Source: Gammaproteobacteria bacterium (GTDB taxonomy: Bacteria > Pseudomonadota > Gammaproteobacteria > Enterobacterales > Psychrobiaceae). From it: a stretch of 64,000 nucleotides of DNA. The stretch's first letter is position 1. Every line of letters begins with the position of its first letter. Shown piece by piece: positions 18,129-27,449 of this stretch. Under the pieces are notes generated by a model that saw nothing but the letters and a program-made list of their open reading frames with translations, was not told where the DNA came from and made no database searches. The translations under genes and the position numbers were made by a program. The DNA lies in the NCBI GenBank assembly GCA_013214965.1, contig JABSRU010000011.1, forward strand, positions 46,988 to 110,987, read 5' to 3'.

Positions 18129-19856
18129 TTACACGGCTGCTACTAAACGATTATTGGTCGAATTAGTGATCGGAAACGAAGTATTGGCAATAAACTCAAT
18201 AAATGAATCGGCCATGGTCATGTGATGATCAACATGATCGGTACTGGCTAACAAAGCTTCATAGCCTTCTTTGCCGGCAATAGTATAAGAGGATGAAACG
18301 CCGCAATAAATTTCATCGTTGTTGACGGCTATCCATTGTTGATCACGCCACAGTAATAGCGAACTAATGCGATGGTTTGCTGGGAGTACACCATCGTATT
18401 CAAATTTCAAATAGTGGGTATAGGGGTAGCTGCCATTGCCACTGCCTTTTATCCCATTATTGGTCGCATTATTAATTGCGCCCTCTAAGGCTAGCTTTAA
18501 CTGTTTTCCTGAGATTAAGTAGCTAATAATCGGGATAGCGAAAGGTAATAATCGACCGGAAATTTCAGCGACGGTTAGCGGACCATCCTTTATTGATACC
18601 CGGACACCGCCGGCATTATGCAGTGCAAAGTCAATATTGCGCTTTTGCTGGGCGCTATGGTAGAAGCCTTGAGCAACTAACGGCGCAATTTCACTGCCAA
18701 AGGGCAGGTCGCTGGTCGGCAACCGGACATGAGTTAATGGCTGAGATAATGTTGCTACTACTTTTTTACGCATTTTTGCGACCGCGGGCCGATAGTCTGT
18801 TGCAATAAGTTGTTCGACATATTGATCGCTTTCCACTTGATGAAAACACGGATTAGAGCTAATAAAACGGGCGATTTCCTGATGCTGTTCTGACGTCACC
18901 ACTTGTTGATGCTCAAAGGCTTGCCACTCATTGTTGATTAAAAACTTAACCCCGCCCTCGAAGTGACTGACTACGCCTTTCTGATCAAAGGTAATTTGGC
19001 ATAGGCCCATTGATTCAGCGTGCTGACCGCCATGCAAAATTAAGGTGTTATTGACCCGTTGATCGGCTTCGCCCGTGCAGGGAATGTTTAACGAGCTAAA
19101 ATCACCAGATAAGGTATGGGTATGTCCACCGACAATCACACTGATACCATCAACTTGTTCCGCCAGCTCAAGATCCCCCAAATAACCTAAGTGACTAAGC
19201 ACAATAATATGTTTAATCCCTTGTTGGTGGAGATGATTAATAGTGGCTCTGGTGGTAGAGATTGCATCTAAAAAATGGCAATCGGGATCCGGACAACCAA
19301 TTTTTTGCATTAAATCTAAGGTGATACCAACAATTGCGATTGGTACTTGGTGATTATCGTTACGCAGAGACTTAATTAAATAATTGGCAATTTTTTTATT
19401 ATTATCATAAAAATATAAATTTTTATGAGGGCGCAGCGGTGCTTCTTTTGTTTGATCCTCTTGGCTAAGATCCATGTTACCAGCGAGCATTGGAAAGTTA
19501 ATCTGGCTTAAAAATTCAGAAACGGGCGTATTGCCTAAGTCAAATTCATGATTGCCAATAGTCATGGCGTCGGGTTGCAGATAATTTAATAACGTTGCAT
19601 TGGCTTGGCCTTTAAAACAACTAAAATAAAGACTGCCCTGAAAACTATCCCCAGCGTGTAAAAACAATGAGTTTTGTTGAGCTTGCTTGGCATTTAAACG
19701 ATGTTGTTGTAGTGCGCTGGCAACATTAGCATAGCCACCACAGGGAATATCGAGTCGATATTGGGTGTGATTGAGTTCGAGATTAAAATGCAATAAAGAG
19801 GGCTCAAAATGTGAGTGGGTATCATTGATATGAGCCAAATGCAGGGTGTAATTCAT
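18129..19856 (-). CDS. 5'-nucleotidase / metallophosphatase family enzyme (UshA-like, no signal peptide)
   Basis: The N-terminal calcineurin-like metallophosphatase domain carries AHINDTHSH, HAGDSFQGS and IGNHEFD with metal ligands, and VGGHTHT. The C-terminal 5'-nucleotidase domain shows NAGGVR and a Gly-rich substrate region. Relatives hydrolyse nucleoside monophosphates or UDP-sugars. The frame opens at a TTG (19871), but the ATG at 19856 has GGAG at good spacing and starts directly at MNYTLHLAHINDTHSHF, so the product is 575 residues. Unlike UshA it has no export signal and is probably cytoplasmic. Exact substrate is unknown. Confidence 0.88.
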   Translation of the reverse strand: MNYTLHLAHINDTHSHFEPSLLHFNLELNHTQYRLDIPCGGYANVASALQQHRLNAKQAQQNSLFLHAGDSFQGSLYFSCFKGQANATLLNYLQPDAMTIGNHEFDLGNTPVSEFLSQINFPMLAGNMDLSQEDQTKEAPLRPHKNLYFYDNNKKIANYLIKSLRNDNHQVPIAIVGITLDLMQKIGCPDPDCHFLDAISTTRATINHLHQQGIKHIIVLSHLGYLGDLELAEQVDGISVIVGGHTHTLSGDFSSLNIPCTGEADQRVNNTLILHGGQHAESMGLCQITFDQKGVVSHFEGGVKFLINNEWQAFEHQQVVTSEQHQEIARFISSNPCFHQVESDQYVEQLIATDYRPAVAKMRKKVVATLSQPLTHVRLPTSDLPFGSEIAPLVAQGFYHSAQQKRNIDFALHNAGGVRVSIKDGPLTVAEISGRLLPFAIPIISYLISGKQLKLALEGAINNATNNGIKGSGNGSYPYTHYLKFEYDGVLPANHRISSLLLWRDQQWIAVNNDEIYCGVSSSYTIAGKEGYEALLASTDHVDHHMTMADSFIEFIANTSFPITNSTNNRLVAAV

Positions 19857-19920
19857 AAAATCTCCATTCAAAATAGAATCCTATCTTATAAACCACACCA
19901 CAGCAATTATATTGAGTTGA

Positions 19921-21525
19921 TTAAGCATTCTTTATCATATCAGCGGCTTTTTCGGCGATCATAATGGTTGGTGCATTGGTGTTACCGGTGATGATGGTTG
20001 GCATAACTGAGGCATCGACTACTCGTAAATGACTAACACCTCGGACTTGAAGTTGTAGGTTAACCACGGCTTCGTTGTCTTGGTCTATACCCATTTTACA
20101 GGTGCCTACTGGGTGATATTCAGTGTCGGCATTGGCACGTATAAACTCGGTGAGCTGTTCAACATTCTCTCGATCTATTGGATAAACCATTTTACCTTTA
20201 ACCGCATCAAACGCGCTACTTTCCATGACCGCTAATGTGTGTTGCAACCCGGTGATTAGCGCTGGTAGATCATCAGGATGAGATAAGTAATTAGGGTCAA
20301 TTAACGGGTCCTGTCGATAGTCTGTACTGGCTAATCTGACGGTGCCGCGACTTTTCGGGCGCATCAAACTGGCATGTACGCTATAGCCATGGCCTAAATG
20401 GAGTTTGCGATTATGATCATCAACCAAGCCAATCACAAATTCGAGTTGAATGTCTGGCGCTGGGGAGTTTGGATCGATGGTAACAAATGCATGAGACTCG
20501 GCAAAGTTACTGGTGAGCTTACCCTTGCGCTGTTTAAACCATTGGTAAATCCCTTTACTTATATCTAGCCCGCCGCGAGGGCTAATACCAAAGGTATCAT
20601 TACTACTATGAGTCCGATAAATCGGTACCACGGTAATATGATCTTGTAAATTACTACCAACGCCAGGTAAATCAACCAGATCATTAATGCCTAATTGTTG
20701 AAGGTGAGCCTTAGGCCCGATACCAGAGAGCATTAAAATTTGTGGCGAGCCAAACGCTCCAGCACTTAAAATGATTTCCTTATTGGCTTTAACATAGTGT
20801 GATTTTTGATCTTTTGAGTAATGAACACCGAGTGCGACTAATTCACTAATGTGAATTTTTTCGACCTGAGCTTGGGTAATAACCGTTAAATTACGACGAT
20901 TTAAATGCGGCGTGATATAGGCTTTAGCAGCACTACAACGCTCGCCGGCTTTTTGGGTGACCTGTGGTTGACGGCACCCTACTTGCGATAACCCATTGAT
21001 GTCTTCGTTGTAGGGAATACCCTGCTCTTGACAGGCGGTGAGAAAAATCTTGTTTAAAGGACTTGGCGATTGCAATTCCATGACATTGAGCGGACCGGCA
21101 TTGCCATGGAACTCGTTATCGTGAAATGTTTGGTTATTCTCAGCCTTAATGAAATAGGGTAGGACATCATCAAAACCCCAGCCGAGATTACCTTGGGCTA
21201 ACCAGTTATCATAATCCCAACGATTACCACGGATATAGACCATGGCATTGACTGAGCTACTGCCGCCGAGCACTTTTCCGCGGGGCTGGAAGCCTAATCT
21301 ATTATTCAATTGAGCTTGTGGCACGGTATTGTAATGCCAACTATTAATACCGTAGGGCAGGGAAGCTGCAATACCCGTTGGCATTTGGATTAATGCCGAA
21401 TTATCAGTTTTTCCTGCTTCAATCAAGCAAACGCTAACGTTGGGATCTTCGCTTAAACGTGATGCCATCACACAGCCGGCACTGCCGCCGCCAATAACTA
21501 TATAATCGTAATTCGGTTGACTCAT
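19921..21525 (-). CDS. GMC-family FAD-dependent oxidoreductase (choline/alcohol dehydrogenase-like)
   Basis: This flavoenzyme oxidises an alcohol group. The FAD-binding fold is at the N terminus (YIVIGGGSAGCVMASRL), followed by the GMC signature (GKVLGGSSSVNAMVYIRG) and the active-site region HPVGTCKMG. Another conserved block, NTNAPTIMIAEKAAD, closes the protein. The frame opens at 21555, but the ATG at 21525 has AGAGGA nine bases upstream and begins at MSQPNYDYIVIG; this gives 534 residues, the usual length. An AraC regulator is transcribed away from it with an 84-base gap, which suggests substrate-induced control. BetA is similar, but no betaine genes lie nearby. Confidence 0.9.
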   Translation of the reverse strand: MSQPNYDYIVIGGGSAGCVMASRLSEDPNVSVCLIEAGKTDNSALIQMPTGIAASLPYGINSWHYNTVPQAQLNNRLGFQPRGKVLGGSSSVNAMVYIRGNRWDYDNWLAQGNLGWGFDDVLPYFIKAENNQTFHDNEFHGNAGPLNVMELQSPSPLNKIFLTACQEQGIPYNEDINGLSQVGCRQPQVTQKAGERCSAAKAYITPHLNRRNLTVITQAQVEKIHISELVALGVHYSKDQKSHYVKANKEIILSAGAFGSPQILMLSGIGPKAHLQQLGINDLVDLPGVGSNLQDHITVVPIYRTHSSNDTFGISPRGGLDISKGIYQWFKQRKGKLTSNFAESHAFVTIDPNSPAPDIQLEFVIGLVDDHNRKLHLGHGYSVHASLMRPKSRGTVRLASTDYRQDPLIDPNYLSHPDDLPALITGLQHTLAVMESSAFDAVKGKMVYPIDRENVEQLTEFIRANADTEYHPVGTCKMGIDQDNEAVVNLQLQVRGVSHLRVVDASVMPTIITGNTNAPTIMIAEKAADMIKNA

Positions 21526-21609
21526 CGTGCTATATCCTCTTTTTATTTTTATCATGCCTAGAAAGTTGGGCTAAAACTTGTTATTTTTGGACATAGGCTG
21601 GAGGGGATA

Positions 21610-22632
21610 ATGAGCGAATTAATACGCAGTGAATCGTTGCAAGGGTTTATCACCTTAGTGACACAACTTGGTGGTGATAGTAATCAGTTATTGGAAAAAT
21701 TGGATTTGCCGTTGCAAGTTGCCCAGCACAAAGGGCTGTATATGTCCTATCGTAAATATGCTGAACTATTAGAATTGAGCGCGGCAACACTCAATTGTGA
21801 CGACTTTGGAATTCGATTAGCGGCTTATCAAGATTTTGATATTTTAGGTCCCCTAGCTCTGGCTGCAAAGCAAGCTACAAACTTGTCCGATGCCTTTGGC
21901 TGGATTAATCAATATATTCATTTTCATACCCCAGGTTTAGAGACGTCGATGATTGTATTGCCCGATAACGACAATATTTTGCTTAATGTTAATATTTTGC
22001 TTAATCCATTGCCGCCGGTGAAACAAACGCTTGAATTAACTTTGGCCTTAGCGTGCCAGTTTATTGATTTGTTGAGTAATGGTCGATGTAAACCACAGAT
22101 GATTTATCTTCCCCATCAAAAAAGTAAAAACAGTAAAGCACGCAGGGAAATATTTGCTTGTCCCGTTGTTTATCAAGACACGATTGCCGCCATTGTAATA
22201 AAAAGTAATGATTTAATGATTCCATTGTCATTAAAACCGGACATGATGGCTGAGTCTGCGCTAAATTTTCTCAATCGTAGTTGTGACGCCAAATTGTTTG
22301 GACTTAAAGATCAGGTGGCGGCATTGATTCGGCCTTTGTTAATGATTGAGCAATGTGATAATCAAACGGTTTCATTGGCCTTAGGGTTAGGAGTTCGGCA
22401 ATTGCATCGTAAATTACGACAACAAGGCACTAGTTTCATTCAAATAAAAAACCAAGTTAGGCAGCAGTTAGCTGAGCAATACTTAGCGCAAGACTTACTA
22501 CCTATTGGTCAAATATCGACTCTGTTAGGCTATCAAGAGCAATCCGCATTTTGTAAAGCCTGTCAAATTTGGTTTAAGCAATCAGCAAAGTCTTATCGCG
22601 AGCAATTAATCAACGGTTTACTGTGCCCTTAA
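21610..22632 (+). CDS. AraC-family transcriptional regulator
   Basis: This 340-residue regulator has an N-terminal arabinose-binding-like domain (about 20-200) of the OruR/ArgR-like type. The C-terminal AraC helix-turn-helix pair (about 255-335) includes LALGLGVRQLHRKLRQQGTS and GYQEQSAFCKACQIWF. A ribosome site GGAGGG precedes the ATG. It is divergent from the GMC oxidoreductase and probably controls it. Its last 15 bases overlap a truncated kinase fragment on the other strand. Confidence 0.88.
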   Translation: MSELIRSESLQGFITLVTQLGGDSNQLLEKLDLPLQVAQHKGLYMSYRKYAELLELSAATLNCDDFGIRLAAYQDFDILGPLALAAKQATNLSDAFGWINQYIHFHTPGLETSMIVLPDNDNILLNVNILLNPLPPVKQTLELTLALACQFIDLLSNGRCKPQMIYLPHQKSKNSKARREIFACPVVYQDTIAAIVIKSNDLMIPLSLKPDMMAESALNFLNRSCDAKLFGLKDQVAALIRPLLMIEQCDNQTVSLALGLGVRQLHRKLRQQGTSFIQIKNQVRQQLAEQYLAQDLLPIGQISTLLGYQEQSAFCKACQIWFKQSAKSYREQLINGLLCP

Positions 22633-22812
22633 CTGAGTGAAGGTGTTATATACCACTGTCATCCCTAATCCAGCGCTGCCACGTTCTAGATCGATGGTAT
22701 AATAAGGCCTAAATGTTTTTTCGACTTGATGACTTTCCATGCCAATACCATTATCTGATAACCGTATGCTAATTACAGAGTTAGTGCTCGTTACTGTTAA
22801 TTCGACGAGCAC
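22618..22812 (-). pseudogene. Fragment of a histidine-kinase ATPase domain
   Basis: A 64-codon frame encodes part of a HATPase_c domain: LSDNGIGM (G1 box) and GSAGLGMTVVYN (G2 box), with ETFRPYYT-like sequence between. The N box, the phosphorylation domain and the sensor are absent, and the protein stops soon after the G2 box. It is therefore a relic, lying against the AraC gene end and an insertion-sequence remnant. Confidence 0.65.
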
Positions 22813-22815
22813 TTG

Positions 22816-23005
22816 TTACTGACCAATTTTAGCGTGTAACTTGTCTACTTCCTTCCCATCATTACTCTTGTCTAGCGGAGACTTCCCATCGAATATTGAC
22901 GAGGCGTTCTTAAGTAATTCCTGCTTCCAGGTGGTCATTTGGTTGGCATGAAGACTAAATTTCTGCGCTAACTCTGGTGAGTGGTTTTCTACGTTTCCTC
23001 GTCAT
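22816..23005 (-). mobile_element. IS3-family OrfA (transposase helix-turn-helix) remnant
   Basis: On the minus strand an ATG at 23005 starts MTRKRRK. After a one-base frameshift at about 22984 the frame reads HSPELAQKFSLHANQMTTWK, then LFDGK-like and EVDKLHAKIGQ before a stop at 22816. These are hallmarks of IS3-group OrfA, with about 20 residues missing between HSPE and LAQKF. No OrfB and no clear terminal repeats were seen, so it is inactive. Confidence 0.75.
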
Positions 23006-23296
23006 AATCTACTCCAGCGGTGATGCTAGTTATTAAAACAGATTAATCACTTAAGATCGTGTCTGATTTTGAGGGTCTACTTCTGTCTTCGGCAATTGAG
23101 TTTAATCGTGGTGAAAGGTAAACTCGCTTGATCTGAGTCTTTATTAAAACGGGTGAAATTATTACGCTGCCGGTTAAATTTGTCTCACAGCTAGGGTTGG
23201 CTCGCTACCGATATTGAATGACTTTTAAAATGATATGGAGAGCTATTAGCGGATAGTACCGCAGAGGAAAAAACAAACAATTAATTTTTTCATTAA

Positions 23297-23332
23297 AGCC
23301 CCACCAAACGAATAGACCAAGTTTGGTGGGCT
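23297..23332 (-). terminator. Hairpin downstream of the second PEP-CTERM gene
   Basis: A stem of about 12 bp (AGCCCACCAAAC with GTTTGGTGGGGCT, read on the minus strand) lies 70 bases past the gene end at 23403. The trailing tract is only moderately T-rich (CTTTAAT), so efficiency is uncertain. Confidence 0.6.
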
Positions 23333-23402
23333 AAAGGCTAGCTTATCAGTACACTTCATTATTAAATCCTTTTAAAAATAACACACCTAGTCCCTGATAT
23401 TC

Positions 23403-24077
23403 TTAACCATTTTTTGTGCGGAAGCGACTGCCTAATAGTAGAAGACTAAGAGCCATTAAAGCAAGACTTGATGGCTCTGGAATTTTTACCGTTGTCGCTA
23501 CTGTTACTGGGATCGTTGTTGTTGTCGAGTTATCATTATTTGCGATGGCTAAATTAGCATTTGATAACATTTTCCAATCACTATCGTTATGCTTAAAGCG
23601 GATACTACTGGTGCCATTACAACAATTCTCGGCCCAATAAATGTCAATAAATTTGTTGTTATTGGTTAAGTTCTTAATTGAAACATCAAATACATCAGAA
23701 TCAGACCACCGATTTCTCCACCATAAATCGTCGGTCCGTTGTGAAACTAATTTGTTATCAACATAAACAGATGCACCAAAACCAGCATCAAGCCCCAAGT
23801 TAAATTGCCAAGTGTTGTTAGATGAATCAAGATCTAAGTTAATTTTAATGTGGCTAAATGTATAGCCACCTGATTGGATTCGTCCAAATTCAGTGATTTT
23901 TTTCTGTACAATCAAACTGGTTTGATTGTGCCAAGAATTGATTAAATCATTTTTATCAATGGTAAATCCAGTACCAGAGCGATCTAAGTTTCTGGTTTCA
24001 AAACTCATTAATGAAGCACTCACATTTGCACTCATAAATAGCGATAACACTACAAAAAATTTCATACTACTCGTCAT
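23403..24077 (-). CDS. PEP-CTERM sorted exported protein
   Basis: This 224-residue protein has a signal peptide (about 1-22), a beta-rich body with no family I recognise, a Thr/Val-rich spacer (TTTTTIPVTVATTV region), and a C-terminal PEP-CTERM tail: KIPEPSS, a hydrophobic stretch and RFRTKNG. The body carries Asn/Asp-rich segments and a paired cysteine (ENCCNG). It is a predicted exosortase substrate anchored in the envelope. The first ATG was used; the Met at 24065 is an alternative. It is a single gene, with a weak ribosome site. Confidence 0.8.
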   Translation of the reverse strand: MTSSMKFFVVLSLFMSANVSASLMSFETRNLDRSGTGFTIDKNDLINSWHNQTSLIVQKKITEFGRIQSGGYTFSHIKINLDLDSSNNTWQFNLGLDAGFGASVYVDNKLVSQRTDDLWWRNRWSDSDVFDVSIKNLTNNNKFIDIYWAENCCNGTSSIRFKHNDSDWKMLSNANLAIANNDNSTTTTIPVTVATTVKIPEPSSLALMALSLLLLGSRFRTKNG

Positions 24078-24379
24078 TTTATTTTCTCAATATTAAGAAC
24101 TGCCAATACAGTATGCATGCTAAGCATTCTCCTTATTAAAATCAATCCTTTTGTATTGCATTTTTGAGGTTGGCACTACTATGGGGTGTTTTTTGTTCAA
24201 ATAAAATGAAAGAAATAGATCCCTTTATCTATTAGATCAATAGAGAGTTAAAATAACGGATAAAACGACAAAATAGGCTAGCCATTAGCAGCTAATTCCT
24301 TTCTAATATCTTTTTTTTTCATTGGGTTGTTATTTTTTGATGCAATCTAATCAGACATTTCCTTCTAAGGGGATTTTAA
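24078..24379. other. AT-rich intergenic region between divergent PEP-CTERM and nhaD genes
   Basis: This stretch of about 300 bases contains the promoters of both divergent genes, but I could not identify specific sites with confidence. A TTGGCAC at 24170 resembles a -24 element but lacks a TTGC -12 element at the right distance. Confidence 0.4.
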
Positions 24380-25642
24380 ATGATAACTAATATCATTTTA
24401 GTGTTAATTACGCTCGCTTTTGTTTTGATTATTATTGAAGATATCGTGCATGTGAATAAAGCAAAAACCACCTTGTTTTTTGGTACGTTATGTTGGATTT
24501 TGCTATTTGTTTTCCCCATTAATGGCCTGAATGCCGCAGACGTTCAACATGAGTTAGATCATAACATTCTAGAAATTGCGACATTATGGTTATTTTTAAT
24601 GGCGGCGATGACTTTTGTTGCTTATCTCAATTCAAAAGGTTTTATTCAAACCTTGGTTCATCGTTGGATGCCTAAAAAAATTAGTGAAAAGCAGTTGATG
24701 TTTCTCGTTGGAATGTTTGCATTTGCATTTTCTTCTATTTCAGACAATATTACCGCTACGCTGATTTCATTAGCGGTAATATTGTCATTAAAATTAGAGG
24801 CTAAAAAGCGGATAAAGTACGCGACTTTGATTATTTTTGCGGTCAATTCTGGTGGGGTATCATTAATTACTGGCGACGTGACAACGTTGATGATTTTCTT
24901 AGCGGACAAAGTCTCCATTGCTAATTTATTATTGTTGATTATTCCTGCTGGATTTAGTGTCTTAATCCTTGCCATGATGTTATCGATTGGGATGAATGGG
25001 ACGTTAACGTTTGAGCAAATCAGCAAACAGAGAATTGAAAAAACCGATATTACTATCGCGCTTATTTTTCTCAGTACTATTTTTTCAACGTTACTTCTTA
25101 GCGCTATTTATCGGGTTCCGCCGGTATTAACGTTTTTGTTTGGCCTGTCAGTGATGTTTTTAACCGCACAATTTTTAATGCGTAAAAAAGATGTCAATAA
25201 AAAAATCATCGATTATATTCGTGAAATTGAGTATGACACTTTGTTATTTTTTGTCGGTGTTTTATTGTTGGTTGGTGCGCTAAAGCAGATCGGAGTGTTA
25301 AATAAATTTACCGAACTCTATGTGATATTAGACCCTAAGTATGCCAATTATTTAATGGGCTTATTGTCTTCAATGATTGATAATGTACCGTTAACGGCTG
25401 CGCTATTAAAGGCGAATATTGAGATGGATGCTCGTCAATGGTTAGCATTTACTTATGCGACAGGGGTCGGTGGTTCGATGCTAATTATTGGTTCTGCGGC
25501 CGGAATTATAGCCATGAGCAAGGTCAAAGAGCTGACTTTTGCAAGCTATTTTAGGATGAGCTTTTATTTGTTAATTGCCTATACTATTGGATATTGTGGC
25601 GCTTATTTAGCCGGTTATGCAATTCCATTAACCACTGGATAA
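24380..25642 (+). CDS. nhaD: Na+/H+ antiporter, NhaD type
   Basis: This 420-residue inner-membrane protein has about eleven to twelve hydrophobic segments and exchanges sodium for protons in pH and salt homeostasis. NhaD/ArsB-superfamily blocks are visible: SSISDNITATLISLAV, NSGGVSLITGDVTTLMI, and the second repeat SSMIDNVPLTAALLKA with VGGSMLIIGSAAG. The ATG has a strong ribosome site (AAGGGGAT). It fits a marine lifestyle. The next gene starts 21 bases later and may be co-transcribed. Confidence 0.9.
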   Translation: MITNIILVLITLAFVLIIIEDIVHVNKAKTTLFFGTLCWILLFVFPINGLNAADVQHELDHNILEIATLWLFLMAAMTFVAYLNSKGFIQTLVHRWMPKKISEKQLMFLVGMFAFAFSSISDNITATLISLAVILSLKLEAKKRIKYATLIIFAVNSGGVSLITGDVTTLMIFLADKVSIANLLLLIIPAGFSVLILAMMLSIGMNGTLTFEQISKQRIEKTDITIALIFLSTIFSTLLLSAIYRVPPVLTFLFGLSVMFLTAQFLMRKKDVNKKIIDYIREIEYDTLLFFVGVLLLVGALKQIGVLNKFTELYVILDPKYANYLMGLLSSMIDNVPLTAALLKANIEMDARQWLAFTYATGVGGSMLIIGSAAGIIAMSKVKELTFASYFRMSFYLLIAYTIGYCGAYLAGYAIPLTTG

Positions 25643-25663
25643 TAACATTACAAGGACTACGTT

Positions 25664-26122
25664 ATGGATTTTGAAGCTAAAAAATTTAAAGAGTTATCTC
25701 TTGATCAGTTATATGAGCTACTGCAGTTGCGTAGTCAGGTGTTTGTGGTTGAACAGACTTGTTATTATCAAGATATCGACGATAAGGATCGTGACCCACA
25801 AGCGTTACATGTGTTGGGTTACCATAAAGGGATACTGGTTGCTTATTTACGAATTTTACCTCAAGGAATTTCCTATCCAGATCACCAAAGTATTGGTCGT
25901 GTTGTGACCAGCGATGTCATGCGGGGGAGAGGTGCTGGTCATCAATTATTAGCCCATGGCATTGAGCTTTGTGTCGCGCAAAACCCAAGCATTGGTATTA
26001 AGATATCAGCTCAAGAGCATTTACAAAAATATTACGGACACCATCGTTTTGTCACGGTCTCTGAGGTTTATTTAGAAGATGATATTAATCATGTGGCGAT
26101 GATTCGTTTGGCTGACGATTAA
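25664..26122 (+). CDS. elaA: GNAT N-acetyltransferase (ElaA-like)
   Basis: This 152-residue acetyltransferase matches the ElaA subfamily in order: LYELLQLRSQVFVVEQTCYYQDID at the start (split by charged residues), IGRVVTSDVMRGRGAG as the acetyl-CoA loop and LQKYYGHHRFVTVSEVY near the end. Substrate is not known for the subfamily. The ribosome site AAGGACTACGTT precedes the ATG. Its final 38 bases overlap the convergent sensor-kinase gene. Confidence 0.85.
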   Translation: MDFEAKKFKELSLDQLYELLQLRSQVFVVEQTCYYQDIDDKDRDPQALHVLGYHKGILVAYLRILPQGISYPDHQSIGRVVTSDVMRGRGAGHQLLAHGIELCVAQNPSIGIKISAQEHLQKYYGHHRFVTVSEVYLEDDINHVAMIRLADD

Positions 26123-27449
26123 AGGCACAGCTGAACTTGGCACCACCGTGGCGGTTATTAGTCACGGTTAATTGGCAGTTCATTCGTTTAGTAGCAGCTT
26201 TAACAATTGCTAAACCAAGCCCTAAACCACCGGTTTCTCTACTGCGGCTTTGGTCGAGGCGCGAGAATGGGTAAAATATAGTCTCAAAATGTTCCGGAGC
26301 AATACCGATACCATCATCTTCAATGATAATGTCGATATGTTCTTTATCGGCAATGATGATAATAGTGACCGCAGATTTTGCGTAGTTGAGTGCATTTTTT
26401 AATAGATTATCGATAACTAACCGTAGATAAACAGGGTTGGTGGTTATTTCAATCGCCTCAGTAACTATAATATCGACGGTGATGGTAGAATTTTTTGCAA
26501 CGGTGTTTACTCTTGACTCGACAAATGCTTTGCAATCAATAGTTTGATAATAATCGAATTCATCTTCATCATTATCAGTGATTGAATTTAAGCGTGAAAA
26601 GGCCACAACTTGGGAAATTAATTCATCTATATCATTGATGTAAGTGTCAATATTATCTAACAACTCAACAGCTTGTTCGTTCTCGTTTAATTTTCGTAAC
26701 AAGCCAGCAGCTAACTGAATTCTACTTAATGGTGTCCGGATCTCGTGAGGTACGGCTTGAGCAAAAATTTGATTTTCTTTGACTGTGTCACTGATGGAAT
26801 TAGCCATATGGTTAAAGCTATTGGCTAATTGATTAAAGGGCTTAGGCAATGCCTCGTTGGCCCGTTCACTTAACTGACCTTGACCAAAACGTTGTTGTGT
26901 CTTAATTAAATTTTTAATTTTGAGTTGAAAAGTGCCTAACGACCAATAAATTGAAATACCGATCGTTGATAAAATAATTAGCCATAGTATCAATTCGACG
27001 GGGACACCTGCAATTTCTTCGTCATTATCATCAATTTCATAAGTTGGATTATCGCTGACCAAAAACCAAGATTGATATTTTGCTAATGGGTAGGCGGCTA
27101 TACCAACACCTTGATCTGAAACGTATACTTGAACATCGTCGACAACGCCAATAAGGTCGCACTGTTCACAGGGGTGATTGTGTTCACCCATCTTGACGAT
27201 GGTGATTGTAAAAACACTGGCCAAAAATTCTGTTTGAGAAAATTGTTTTAATTTCATCGTCGGTGAGGTGCCTAGTTGATTGTTTAGGGCTTGAAAAGCA
27301 TAGTCTGTGTGACTGACAAAATACTGAAGCTCTTGTTGTTCAGCGTCCCTGTCGACAAGCCAAATTGTTGCCGAAGTTGTTAATAGTAACGAGAGTGCGA
27401 TGCTAATGTACAATCGGGTAAATAATGAAATTTCACTCAGTTTAACCAT
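26085..27449 (-). CDS. Sensor histidine kinase, OmpR-partner class (RstB/PmrB-like)
   Basis: This 454-residue membrane kinase has membrane helices at about 9-29 and 155-176, with a periplasmic sensor between them holding a CEQC pair. A HAMP segment, HisKA box HEIRTPLSRIQLAAG, N box NLLKNALNYAK, EDDGIGI and GGLGLGLAIVK follow, all intact. Its start overlaps the response regulator by 8 bases. The pair faces eptA, so a role in sensing envelope stress, metals or cationic peptides and adjusting lipid A is likely. Which enteric system it is orthologous to (RstAB or PmrAB) is undecided. Confidence 0.9.
   Translation of the reverse strand: MVKLSEISLFTRLYISIALSLLLTTSATIWLVDRDAEQQELQYFVSHTDYAFQALNNQLGTSPTMKLKQFSQTEFLASVFTITIVKMGEHNHPCEQCDLIGVVDDVQVYVSDQGVGIAAYPLAKYQSWFLVSDNPTYEIDDNDEEIAGVPVELILWLIILSTIGISIYWSLGTFQLKIKNLIKTQQRFGQGQLSERANEALPKPFNQLANSFNHMANSISDTVKENQIFAQAVPHEIRTPLSRIQLAAGLLRKLNENEQAVELLDNIDTYINDIDELISQVVAFSRLNSITDNDEDEFDYYQTIDCKAFVESRVNTVAKNSTITVDIIVTEAIEITTNPVYLRLVIDNLLKNALNYAKSAVTIIIIADKEHIDIIIEDDGIGIAPEHFETIFYPFSRLDQSRSRETGGLGLGLAIVKAATKRMNCQLTVTNNRHGGAKFSCAFNRQPNESSPHD

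Larger units (their letters stand above)
22633..23402. other. Degraded intergenic region
   Basis: This 770-base stretch without an intact gene holds the kinase fragment (22618-22812) and an IS3-type OrfA remnant (22816-23005). A sequence of no recognisable coding content follows (23006-23290), then a hairpin (23297-23332). The pattern suggests an old insertion followed by deletions. Confidence 0.6.

Noticed and set aside
24170..24188. TTGGCAC resembling a sigma-54 -24 element near the second PEP-CTERM gene
   Set aside because: There is no TTGC -12 element five bases later on either strand.
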